From Asticcacaulis sp. (GTDB taxonomy: Bacteria; Pseudomonadota; Alphaproteobacteria; Caulobacterales; Caulobacteraceae): a stretch of 16,874 nt of DNA. Shown piece by piece: positions 7,112 through 13,573 of the stretch. The notes under the pieces are model-generated. The model was given only the letters and a program-made list of their open reading frames with translations, had not been told where the DNA came from and searched no databases. The stretch covers positions 1 through 16,874 of the forward strand of contig NZ_JAIWNX010000123.1 in assembly GCF_020217185.1 (NCBI RefSeq). The letters are read 5' to 3'. Both the position numbers and the translations under genes were made by a program. Within the stretch, counting starts at the first letter, position 1. The number at the start of each line of letters is the position of its first letter.

Positions 7112-7528
7112 ATGAACAGACGCGACCTTTTAAGATGGCAATTGTCCGGCCTGACCCTTATGGCGACGGGCAGCACGGCTTCACACGCCCTGGCCAGCGC
7201 GCCCAAGAAAAAGGGCGGCGGAGCCGACTTTGTGCAGATGCCGCTGCTGACCGTCTTTACCAAGGCGCGCGGCGGCAAGCACGGCACGCTGACGGTTGAG
7301 GTCGGGCTCGACACCAACAAGAATGAGAAGCTGGCCGAAACCCTTAGTAAGTCGGTTCCGCGCCTGCGCGATGCCTATGTGGCCCGCCTGCAAGCCTATG
7401 CCATGGGGCTGACGGCCTCATCGCTGATTGATCTCGACTATCTGACGCGCGAGCTTCAGACGGCCACCGACGCCATCATCAAACAAAAGGGCGTCAAGGT
7501 GCTGCTGGGCAGCGTAGTGCTGGCTTAA
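7112..7528 (+). CDS. Tat-exported small protein, weakly FliL-like C-terminus
   Basis: This 138-residue protein begins MNRRDLLRWQLSGLTLMATG, a twin-arginine signal peptide with a hydrophobic stretch and cleavage expected near ASHALA. I chose the ATG at 7112 because the reading frame extends further upstream but only this start places the Arg pair at the N-terminus. The mature part is a LTVEVGLDTN strand region, a helical middle (PRLRDAYVARLQAY) and a C-terminus ending in KGVKVLLGSVVLA. This layout vaguely resembles the periplasmic domain of FliL, the flagellar basal-body associated protein, but true FliL has an N-terminal membrane anchor. Function is therefore uncertain. CtrA-like boxes lie upstream. 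The stop codon overlaps the convergent gene by 4 bp (TTAA shared). Confidence 0.75.
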   Translation: MNRRDLLRWQLSGLTLMATGSTASHALASAPKKKGGGADFVQMPLLTVFTKARGGKHGTLTVEVGLDTNKNEKLAETLSKSVPRLRDAYVARLQAYAMGLTASSLIDLDYLTRELQTATDAIIKQKGVKVLLGSVVLA

Positions 7529-7953
7529 TTGCTACGGCGAGCCCACCATCTCTTCATCTCTGGCAATCTGTTTGCAACTTGCCGAAAACACCGCTCGACA
7601 CGACCACCAGAAAACTTAAAACCAAACCAGTGTATAGAAAATGGGGGTACAACCCGAAGCCGGTTGGTGTGTGGTAACTCGATGGCTGTCAACTTATCTA
7701 AGCCGATAGAACGATCTGGCGAAGGCGCATATTCATGGCTATTCCAATAGCCGATATGGATGCAGAAACGCCCGCCATACTTATAGAACTGAAAGCTAAG
7801 AAAGTCACCGCGATCCAATTCCACCCGACGGAAATGCGGATAAGTGCCCTTGAAGCCTAATTCTCTGAGTTGAGGGACAAAATCGCTTTTGAGCATGTTG
7901 TCCATCTGCTTGCGTAACTCAGATTTTGACCCCTGCGAGTCGCGCTTTTGCAC
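7525..7953 (-). CDS. DUF4304-like protein of unknown function
   Basis: This 142-residue protein shows the pattern of the DUF4304 family: an N-terminal helix with FVPQLRELGFKG, FRRVELDRGDFLSFQFYKYGGRFCIHIGYW and a basic C-terminal tail. The family has no established function; members are often scattered and associated with mobile or accessory DNA. Base composition is more AT-rich than the flanking genes, which may indicate acquisition. A GTG start at 7953 lies 3 nt after the prfC stop, giving a possible read-through operon; an internal ATG at 7905 (residue 17) is an alternative start. Its TAA stop overlaps the stop of the convergent Tat-exported protein gene. Confidence 0.72.
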   Translation of the reverse strand: MQKRDSQGSKSELRKQMDNMLKSDFVPQLRELGFKGTYPHFRRVELDRGDFLSFQFYKYGGRFCIHIGYWNSHEYAPSPDRSIGLDKLTAIELPHTNRLRVVPPFSIHWFGFKFSGGRVERCFRQVANRLPEMKRWWARRSN

Positions 7954-7956
7954 CGT

Positions 7957-9561
7957 TCACCCCCGCTCCTTGGTGCGCAGGAACTTCACGTCCGGATAGC
8001 GTTCGGCGACATAGCCGATCTCCCAGGCCGACTTGCCCAGAAACACCGGAAACTCGTCAATATCCGTGCCCATGGCTGAACGGTGCTTGCCCGCAAAGTC
8101 CTCGATCTTGGCCGCATCTCCGCCCAGCCAGCGCGCTTCGGCATAGGGCGAGGGTTCAAAGATCACATCCAGCCCGTATTCGTTGGCCAGACGGTCGGCC
8201 ATGACTTCGAACTGAAGCTGACCCACGGCGCCGACGATAAAGTCTGAACCGATGGACGGGCGGAACAACTGCGTCACCCCCTCTTCGGCCAGAGATTCCA
8301 GCGCTTTTTTAAGGTGCTTGGCCTTCAGCGGGTCCTTGACGCGCACGCGCTGGAGGATTTCCGGCGCGAAGTTGGGCAGACCCTGAAAGCGCACCGTGCC
8401 GCTTTCCGACAGGGAGTCACCGACGCGCAGCACGCCGTGGTTGGGAATGCCGATGACATCGCCGCCAAAGGCGTCTTCGGCCAGTTCGCGGTCCGAGGCA
8501 AAGAACATAATCGGCGCGTTGACGCTCAGTTGCTTGCCCGTATTCTGCACCTTGAGCTTCATGCCGCGCTGGAACTTGCCAGAGGTCAGCTTGAGCATGG
8601 CGATGCGGTCGCGGTGGTTGGGGTCCATATTGGCCTGCACCTTGAACACAAAGCCGGTGACTTCCTTGTCCGTCGGATCGACCGCGGTGTCGGTCCCGGC
8701 CTTCGACGCCGCCACCGTCTTGGGGGCCGGAGCGAAATCGCCAATCGCCTGAAGCAACTGATTGACGCCGTAATGGCGCAGCGCCGAGCCGAAGATGACC
8801 GGTGTCATGTGGCCTTCGAGGAAGCTCTCCACCTCAAACGCCTTGAACCCGCCTTCCAGCAGTTCGGCCGTATCGCGCAGTTCGTCGAGTTCGGCCTGAT
8901 CAAGCCAGCCCTTGGCCACCGCCTGATCCAGCGGGGCCGGGTCTTCGTGGCCCTGATCGTATTCCGAACCCGACTCACGGCGGGTGAAGGGGTAAAACAG
9001 GCCGGTCTTCAGCTCCAGCATACCGCGGAAGCGGTTACCCGACCCCGCCGGCCAGTAGAGCGGCGACGGATCGAGTTGCAGCTTTGACGCCACCTCATCC
9101 AGCAGGGCCAGCGAGTCCTCGGCCTCACGGTCCATCTTGTTGATGAAGGTGATGATGGGGATGTCGCGCAGGCGGCACACCTCAAACAGCTTGAGCGTCT
9201 GCGGCTCGATCCCCTTGGCGGCGTCGAGCACCATGATGGCGGCGTCGGCGGCGGTCAGGGTGCGGTAGGTGTCTTCCGAAAAGTCCTCGTGGCCCGGCGT
9301 ATCGAGCAGGTTGAACACCTTGCCATCGTGTTCAAAGGTCATCACCGAGGACGAGACCGAAATGCCGCGTTCCTTTTCGATCTTCATCCAGTCGGAACGG
9401 GTGCGGCGGTTTTCACCGCGCGCCCGCACCTGACCGGCGGCACGGATTGACCCACCAGCCAGCAGGAGGTGCTCGGTCAGAGTCGTCTTACCGGCGTCCG
9501 GGTGCGAGATAATAGCGAAGGTACGGCGGCGGGGCGCTTCGGTGGCGGGGGTATTGGACAT
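7957..9561 (-). CDS. prfC: Peptide chain release factor 3 (RF3)
   Basis: Translational GTPase of 534 residues that ejects RF1/RF2 from the ribosome after peptide release. The G domain is intact: G1 SHPDAGKTT (residues 19-27), switch I region KERGISVSSSVM, G3 DTPGHEDF (87-94) and G4 NKMD (141-144). The RF3-typical segment AGGSIRAAGQVRAR and the C-terminal domains with GAVGQLQFEVMADRL are also clear. Length fits the family (about 525-535). The RGISVSSSVM form of switch I separates RF3 from EF-G and other translational GTPases. No Shine-Dalgarno precedes the ATG. A TTTACA / GCCTTATC pair just upstream could be a leaderless promoter, though the spacing is short. It lies 51 bp downstream of the hemolysin III gene on the same strand. 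Confidence 0.96.
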   Translation of the reverse strand: MSNTPATEAPRRRTFAIISHPDAGKTTLTEHLLLAGGSIRAAGQVRARGENRRTRSDWMKIEKERGISVSSSVMTFEHDGKVFNLLDTPGHEDFSEDTYRTLTAADAAIMVLDAAKGIEPQTLKLFEVCRLRDIPIITFINKMDREAEDSLALLDEVASKLQLDPSPLYWPAGSGNRFRGMLELKTGLFYPFTRRESGSEYDQGHEDPAPLDQAVAKGWLDQAELDELRDTAELLEGGFKAFEVESFLEGHMTPVIFGSALRHYGVNQLLQAIGDFAPAPKTVAASKAGTDTAVDPTDKEVTGFVFKVQANMDPNHRDRIAMLKLTSGKFQRGMKLKVQNTGKQLSVNAPIMFFASDRELAEDAFGGDVIGIPNHGVLRVGDSLSESGTVRFQGLPNFAPEILQRVRVKDPLKAKHLKKALESLAEEGVTQLFRPSIGSDFIVGAVGQLQFEVMADRLANEYGLDVIFEPSPYAEARWLGGDAAKIEDFAGKHRSAMGTDIDEFPVFLGKSAWEIGYVAERYPDVKFLRTKERG

Positions 9562-9612
9562 GCGCTGCGGATAAGGCTTTGGGGGTAAAATGTAAAGGCC
9601 CCGAACCCGTCC

Positions 9613-10275
9613 TCAATGCCCGACCAGCACCACACCGACCAGCACCGCGCACCAGTGCAGGACGGCCCCGGTGATCACATGGCCATGCCAGATGGCGCGG
9701 CGGAATTTCAGACGCTTCATCATGTAGAAGATGGCCCCGACGCTATAGACCAGCCCGCCGATGGCCAGCAGGATCATGGCGGCCGGCGGCACATCGGCGA
9801 TCATCGGCTTGAGCGCAATCACCACCAGCCAGCCGAGGATGAGATAAAGCGCCACCCACACGCCCTTACCCACGCCGGGCAGGAACAGCTTGCCCAATAT
9901 ACCCAGCCCGGCCAGAGTCCATACGCCGGCCGTCATGCCCCAGGCCCACGGCCCGCTTAAGGCCTGCGTGGTGAAGGGCGTATAGCTGGCGGCGATCATC
10001 AGGAAGATGCCCGCGTGATCGAGACGGCGCAGAAACGGCTGAAACCGCGGGCTGGCGAAATTATAGGCCGTCGAAAAGGCCAGCATGGCGATCATGCCGA
10101 CCGCATAGATGATGACGGCGGCCACCATGCCCAGCAAGCCTTGCGTCACCGCCAGACCCAGCGCCACCCCGCCACCGAACAGGGCAAAGGCCAGCCCCGT
10201 CACGTGCACGATCAGATCGGCGTGGCGCGCCCAGCGGGTGGGATAGTGCGGCAGAGGGGGCAGGGAAATGTTCAT
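9613..10275 (-). CDS. Hemolysin III / PAQR-family (TrhA-like) membrane protein
   Basis: Inner-membrane protein of 220 residues with about seven hydrophobic helices. Family marks are visible: AFSTAYNF near the third helix, RRLDHAGIFLMIAASYTPF in the middle and WHGHVITGAVLHWCAV at the C-terminus. The Ser/His/Asp and HxxxH-type residues correspond to the metal site of the PAQR/CREST superfamily. The bacterial family is named after a Bacillus 'hemolysin III', but the physiological role is more likely membrane-lipid homeostasis; no haemolytic function should be assumed. A TTG start six codons earlier is possible. I prefer the ATG at 10275, which sits about 6 nt beyond a -10-like element, a leaderless arrangement. 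It is divergent from the MFS gene and may be co-transcribed with prfC. Confidence 0.9.
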   Translation of the reverse strand: MNISLPPLPHYPTRWARHADLIVHVTGLAFALFGGGVALGLAVTQGLLGMVAAVIIYAVGMIAMLAFSTAYNFASPRFQPFLRRLDHAGIFLMIAASYTPFTTQALSGPWAWGMTAGVWTLAGLGILGKLFLPGVGKGVWVALYLILGWLVVIALKPMIADVPPAAMILLAIGGLVYSVGAIFYMMKRLKFRRAIWHGHVITGAVLHWCAVLVGVVLVGH

Positions 10276-10281
10276 GGGCAG

Positions 10282-10310
10282 AGGATCGCGCAAAGGCCGG
10301 GCAGGGTCAA
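10282..10310 (-). promoter_or_regulatory. Candidate leaderless promoter of the hemolysin III gene
   Basis: On the minus strand TTGACC (10310-10305) and GATCCT (10287-10282) are 17 nt apart. The -10 ends 6 nt before the ATG at 10275, putting the transcription start at or next to the start codon. No Shine-Dalgarno is present. The -35 is good and the -10 is mediocre. Confidence 0.45.
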
Positions 10311-10391
10311 TTCAAACCCTGTTGCATCGCATTGTAACCGCCTGCCGCAACGGAAAGGCAAGCCCCTTTCGCCCCCGCCCCGTCCAAACGT

Positions 10392-10419
10392 TTGCATCTG
10401 CGAAAAGGCCACCTATATG
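10392..10419 (+). promoter_or_regulatory. Candidate leaderless promoter of the MFS transporter gene
   Basis: TTGCAT (10392-10397) and CTATAT/TATATG (10413-10419) are separated by about 16 nt. The distance from the C of CTATAT to the ATG at 10426 is 13 nt, exactly as in the sufE promoter of this window. This suggests transcription starts at the ATG. Confidence 0.45.
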
Positions 10420-10425
10420 TGCGCC

Positions 10426-11613
10426 ATGACTGATACCCGCTCCCCTGCCCCGCCTCACCTGTCGCCCGCGCTTGTGGCGCTGTTCGCCTTCGCGTGCGGC
10501 GCCATTGTCGGCAATCTCTACTACGCCCAGCCGATTATCGAGCTGATCGCACCGGATGTCGGCCTGTCGCAGACGACGGCCAGCCTGATCGTCTCGCTGA
10601 CCCAGATTGGCTATGTGGCGGGGATGGTGTTCATCACGCCCTTGCTCGACCTGTTTGAGAATAAACGCCTGATCCTTGTTACCCTCGGTCTGGCCTTTGT
10701 CAGCCTGATCCTCAGCGCCATGGCGCAAAACGGCGGGCTGTTCCTGTTTGTGGCCTTTCTGACCGGTCTGGGGGCCGTGTCGGTGCAGATGCTGATACCA
10801 TTAGCGGCGCATCTGAGCCCGGAAGAAACGCGCGGCCGGACGGTCGGCAATATTATGGGCGGGCTGTTGACCGGTATCCTGCTGTCGCGCCCACTATCGA
10901 GTTTTGTGGCCGATCATCTGGGGTGGCGGGCGGTGTTCTTTATCGCCGCCGGGCTGATGATCGCCATTGGTCTGGTGCTGGCCCTGACCCTGCCGCAGCG
11001 CCGCCCGGCGCACACGGCTTCTTACGGCGCGCTGCTGCGGTCGATGGCATCGCTGTGGCTCAGCCAGCCGGTGCTGAGGCAACGCTCGCTGCTTCAGGCG
11101 ACCATGTTCGGGGCCTTCAGCCTGTTCTGGACCGCTGTGCCGGTGGAGCTGTTCCGGGCGTTTCACCTCAGCCAGTCGCAGATCGCGCTGTTTGCCCTTT
11201 CGGGGGCCGCAGGCGCTCTGGCCGCGCCGCTCAGCGGACGGCTGGGAGATGCCGGGCACGGGGCCAAAGTCACGCTGTTTGGCCTGATCGGCGCGGCCCT
11301 CGCCATGCTGAGCGGCACGATACCCGCGCTGGTCAGCATTCTGTCGCTGATGGTCGCCGGGATCGTCCTCGATGCCTGCGTGCAGTTGACGATGATTCAG
11401 GGGCAGCGCGCCATCTATGGCCTTGACCCGCACAGCCGTGGCCGTCTCAACGGGCTCTATATGGCGTCGATCTTTGTGGGCGGTGCGATCGGTTCGGCGG
11501 TGGCCAGCCCGTTCTATGGTCTGGGCGGCTGGACGGCCATTGCGGTGGCCGGCACCGTCGCGCCTCTGATCGGTCTCACCCTCTTCCTCACCGGCGAACG
11601 GAAGTCAGCCTGA
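10426..11613 (+). CDS. Major facilitator superfamily transporter
   Basis: Twelve-helix inner-membrane proton-coupled transporter, 395 residues; the substrate is not identifiable. N-terminal GNLYYAQPIIELIA is typical of the MFS_1 subgroup that carries an N-x-YY-x-QP motif in helix 1, a group of drug- or sugar-efflux-like permeases. The cytoplasmic loop 2-3 element is degenerate (PLLDLFENKR in place of GxLxDRxGRR). The central loop falls around LPQRRPAH, dividing two six-helix halves. An in-frame ATG at 10417 with a weak AAAAGG upstream is an alternative start; I favour 10426 because a -10-like element lies the right distance upstream for a leaderless mRNA. Divergent from the hemolysin III gene. 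The stop is 11 nt before the inverted-repeat element at 11625. Confidence 0.9.
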   Translation: MTDTRSPAPPHLSPALVALFAFACGAIVGNLYYAQPIIELIAPDVGLSQTTASLIVSLTQIGYVAGMVFITPLLDLFENKRLILVTLGLAFVSLILSAMAQNGGLFLFVAFLTGLGAVSVQMLIPLAAHLSPEETRGRTVGNIMGGLLTGILLSRPLSSFVADHLGWRAVFFIAAGLMIAIGLVLALTLPQRRPAHTASYGALLRSMASLWLSQPVLRQRSLLQATMFGAFSLFWTAVPVELFRAFHLSQSQIALFALSGAAGALAAPLSGRLGDAGHGAKVTLFGLIGAALAMLSGTIPALVSILSLMVAGIVLDACVQLTMIQGQRAIYGLDPHSRGRLNGLYMASIFVGGAIGSAVASPFYGLGGWTAIAVAGTVAPLIGLTLFLTGERKSA

Positions 11614-11624
11614 CAGCCAACATC

Positions 11625-11728
11625 TAAAATCGAGAGATTTGAGTCGAGTAGCAGGAGCCTAGCGCCGGCTGTATATGAATACAGCCAAGCGACGGCGACG
11701 CCCTAATCGACCAAAGACCTCGATTTTA
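11625..11728. repeat. About 100-nt imperfect hairpin element between convergent genes
   Basis: Perfect 10-bp terminal arms TAAAATCGAG (11625-11634) and CTCGATTTTA (11719-11728) enclose a nested series of pairings. These are TCGA/TCGA, AGG/CCT, CGCC/GGCG, and an apical 8-bp perfect stem GGCTGTAT-ATGA-ATACAGCC. A GAGTC (GANTC, CcrM-type methylation site) lies in the left half at 11641. The right arm overlaps the stop codon of the minus-strand gene, and the whole element fills the gap between two convergent genes. It could be a bidirectional terminator, an intergenic repeat (Caulobacter CerM-like repeats carry GANTC sites), or a structured RNA. Copy number cannot be judged here. Confidence 0.6.
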
Positions 11729-12115
11729 TGCGGCGTGGCGGTGCCAGACGGCCCCATCCACCTTCGCCGCATCGAGTTGTCCGATGACCTGCTGCTGATA
11801 CATCATGCCCAGCGCCATTTCATTGAGCGCCTTGAAATCGGCCAGCACGTCGGCGGCCTGACCGCGACCCGCTTGATCGAGAAACTGCGCCGCGTTGACG
11901 TGCGGCATTTTGAGATGCAGCAGATAGCACAGACGGCGGGCGCGTTCCGGGTTGTAGCGGTGAGCCTGCGGGTTTTCGGCAAACATCTCCTTGCCCAGTT
12001 GGGCGATGTAGTCGATCGACAGCGCCTCGAAGCGCTGCGCATCCAGCGGATGCATCATGCGCGAGGGGTCAAGATCGAAGACGACATCGTTGAGGAGAAA
12101 ATGCAAGGCGATCAC
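11726..12115 (-). CDS. Hypothetical protein, 129 aa, family not recognised
   Basis: The reading frame has the GC-rich third positions of its neighbours, unlike the antisense frame, so I accept it as coding. The protein is soluble and mostly helical, with DPSRMMHPLDAQRFEALSID near the N-terminus, YNPERARRLCYLLHLKMPHVNAAQFL in the middle and a Gln/Met-rich ALGMMYQQQVIGQL towards the end. No signal peptide, membrane helix or catalytic motif is seen. The start appears to be GTG at 12115; AAAAGG lies directly against it, too close for an ideal ribosome binding site, so the start is uncertain. It is downstream of, and same strand as, the DUF1491 gene across a 123-bp gap containing a hairpin and a palindrome. 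Confidence 0.65.
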   Translation of the reverse strand: MIALHFLLNDVVFDLDPSRMMHPLDAQRFEALSIDYIAQLGKEMFAENPQAHRYNPERARRLCYLLHLKMPHVNAAQFLDQAGRGQAADVLADFKALNEMALGMMYQQQVIGQLDAAKVDGAVWHRHAA

Positions 12116-12152
12116 CTTTTCAAGTTACTTTACTTTCTGTCGCGATGTTAAC

Positions 12153-12178
12153 GCGGAAAACCGCTGACACTTTTCCGC
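12153..12178. repeat. Inverted repeat upstream of the 129-aa gene
   Basis: GCGGAAAA (12153-12160) and TTTTCCGC (12171-12178) form a perfect 8-bp stem with a 10-nt loop. There is no T run after it on the minus strand, so it is not a standard terminator for the DUF1491 gene. It may be a regulatory stem for the downstream gene. Confidence 0.4.
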
Positions 12179-12185
12179 ACATCGC

Positions 12186-12203
12186 TCAGGGTGATCATCC
12201 TGA
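12186..12203. promoter_or_regulatory. 18-bp near-palindrome, possible operator
   Basis: TCAGGGTGATCATCCTGA reads the same on both strands except at one symmetric pair. It lies 70 nt upstream of the 129-aa gene's start on the minus strand, within its putative promoter region. No regulator family is recognised. Confidence 0.3.
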
Positions 12204-12238
12204 CACAGAGGGTTTGAAATCCCGTTTAGGAACAGGGT

Positions 12239-12568
12239 TTACAAAAGCTGAATAGACTCGGTGAGGAAATGCCGCCCCTCGGTATCCTCGATTTCGACGA
12301 CCCACAGATCGGAGTCAAAGCGGCGCTCGCGCTCTATATAGGACTCAATGGCCTCAGGATCGTGTGAGGTGATGGGCTTCATCCACTTCACCTCGTCCCC
12401 GGCGGTCACCTGACGCAGGATGAAGGTTTCGCGTTCGCGCAGGTGGGTGATTTTGAGGATCACCGCACCGGCGCGCGCATCGCCTTTTTTCAGCACATAG
12501 GCAAAGGCCCCGCCCTGCTCGGCGCGTCGGATCAGGGCCGATACCCAAAGGTCGGTCGGCAGTAACAT
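12239..12568 (-). CDS. DUF1491 family protein
   Basis: Small soluble protein of 109 residues that I recognise as DUF1491, a family common in Alphaproteobacteria with no established function. It contains the start MLLPTDLWVSALIRRAEQGGAFAYVLKKGDARAG, then AVILKI and the C-terminal WVVEIED-x-GR-FL region. Length is normal for the family. The ATG at 12568 has an AGGG about 10 nt upstream. It is divergent from the secreted-protein gene, with about 70 bp between the two starts. Confidence 0.85.
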   Translation of the reverse strand: MLLPTDLWVSALIRRAEQGGAFAYVLKKGDARAGAVILKITHLRERETFILRQVTAGDEVKWMKPITSHDPEAIESYIERERRFDSDLWVVEIEDTEGRHFLTESIQLL

Positions 12569-12640
12569 GCGGTTTACCCTGTTTGCTCACCGGGACTTAA
12601 ACACGTTCGTCTATAGTCGGCCTGCGAAGGGATGTCGAAC

Positions 12641-13570
12641 GTGAAGCGCTGCAAAATACTGGCCTCGGCCCTGGCTCTGATGCTGACCGCCACTGCGGCG
12701 GCCGCTGAGCCCGTGTCTCTGGAGACCCTGACCCGTCGTCAGTTCATCAGCAGCGCCAATGCGCGCTGTAACTGGTTCGATGGCCCCACCCTGCTGGCGC
12801 TGAAGGCCGGGCTGCTGCAAAACCGCAATGCGGCGCTCAATCACGGCGTCGCCCCGGCCACCGTCTATGCCACGATCGGCCATGCCCGCGCCGCCGCCTC
12901 CCGCGCCGATTGCCACAACCCGGCGCTGGTGCAGGAGGTCGAAACCCTGCGCGGGGCCTATCGCGGCTTTGTGGCGCAAAACCGCCTGACCCTGCGCGGG
13001 CTGCGCAGCGAATGGCTGGCCGACCGCACCGAACAGAGCCTGTCGAAATGGCGTCTGGTGCAGTATCAGCAGACCGGTGACGTTGCCATGGGCTTTGGCC
13101 TCTATGGCACGCTGAAAGGCCAGACGCTCAGTGTGATGGCCCAATTCAGCGGCGAGACGCCCTATGCGGCGCGGCTGATCGTGCGCGATCCGGCCCGCCG
13201 TTCCGGCCTGATCAACCGTGACCCTCTGGCCGTGTCAGCGCAGATGCCGAAAGGCATGAGCCCGTTTGACCTGAGCTTTAGCGCCTCCGGCCGTCGCAAC
13301 ACGCAGATCGCGCTGAAGAACGCGCCGCGCGTCAATCTGGCCGGGTTCACGGTCGATGGAAAATTCGCCGGTCACGCCGAAAAACGCGACACCCTGCGCT
13401 TTGATTTTCCGCTGAGCGCCACGGTTGCCATCGGCAAGCTCGACCCGCGCGAAGACATTGTGGTGGCCTTCGACTTCAACAGCGGCACGCAGTATGCGCG
13501 CTTCGAAGCCGGGGATTTCGTGCCGGGTCTGGTGTTTGCCACCCTGCCCTCACCGTATGGGGTGAAGTAG
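12641..13570 (+). CDS. Secreted protein of unknown function
   Basis: I do not recognise this family. The protein begins with a Sec signal peptide (KRCK n-region, ASALALMLTATAAAA hydrophobic core, cleavage near AAA-EP) and is about 309 residues, so it is expected in the periplasm. The N-terminal half is Ala-rich and helical, with two cysteines (CNWF and DCHNP) that could form a disulfide. The C-terminal half looks like beta-strands (GFGLYGTLKGQTLSVMAQFSG, TVAIGKLDPREDIVVAFDF). An ATG three codons earlier (12632) is in frame but abuts the GAAGGG ribosome binding site; the GTG at 12641 has proper 9-nt spacing and gives a better signal-peptide start. CTATAG at 12611-12616 could be the -10. Convergent with the divJ-like gene, with 3 bp between stops. 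Confidence 0.8.
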   Translation: MKRCKILASALALMLTATAAAAEPVSLETLTRRQFISSANARCNWFDGPTLLALKAGLLQNRNAALNHGVAPATVYATIGHARAAASRADCHNPALVQEVETLRGAYRGFVAQNRLTLRGLRSEWLADRTEQSLSKWRLVQYQQTGDVAMGFGLYGTLKGQTLSVMAQFSGETPYAARLIVRDPARRSGLINRDPLAVSAQMPKGMSPFDLSFSASGRRNTQIALKNAPRVNLAGFTVDGKFAGHAEKRDTLRFDFPLSATVAIGKLDPREDIVVAFDFNSGTQYARFEAGDFVPGLVFATLPSPYGVK

Positions 13571-13573
13571 AGG

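Noticed and set aside
8314..9087. Plus-strand frame of 257 aa opposite prfC
   Set aside because: Antisense shadow of a well-conserved GTPase.
11675..12151. Plus-strand frame of 158 aa opposite the 129-aa gene
   Set aside because: It starts inside the hairpin element; third-position GC bias and residue composition favour the minus frame.
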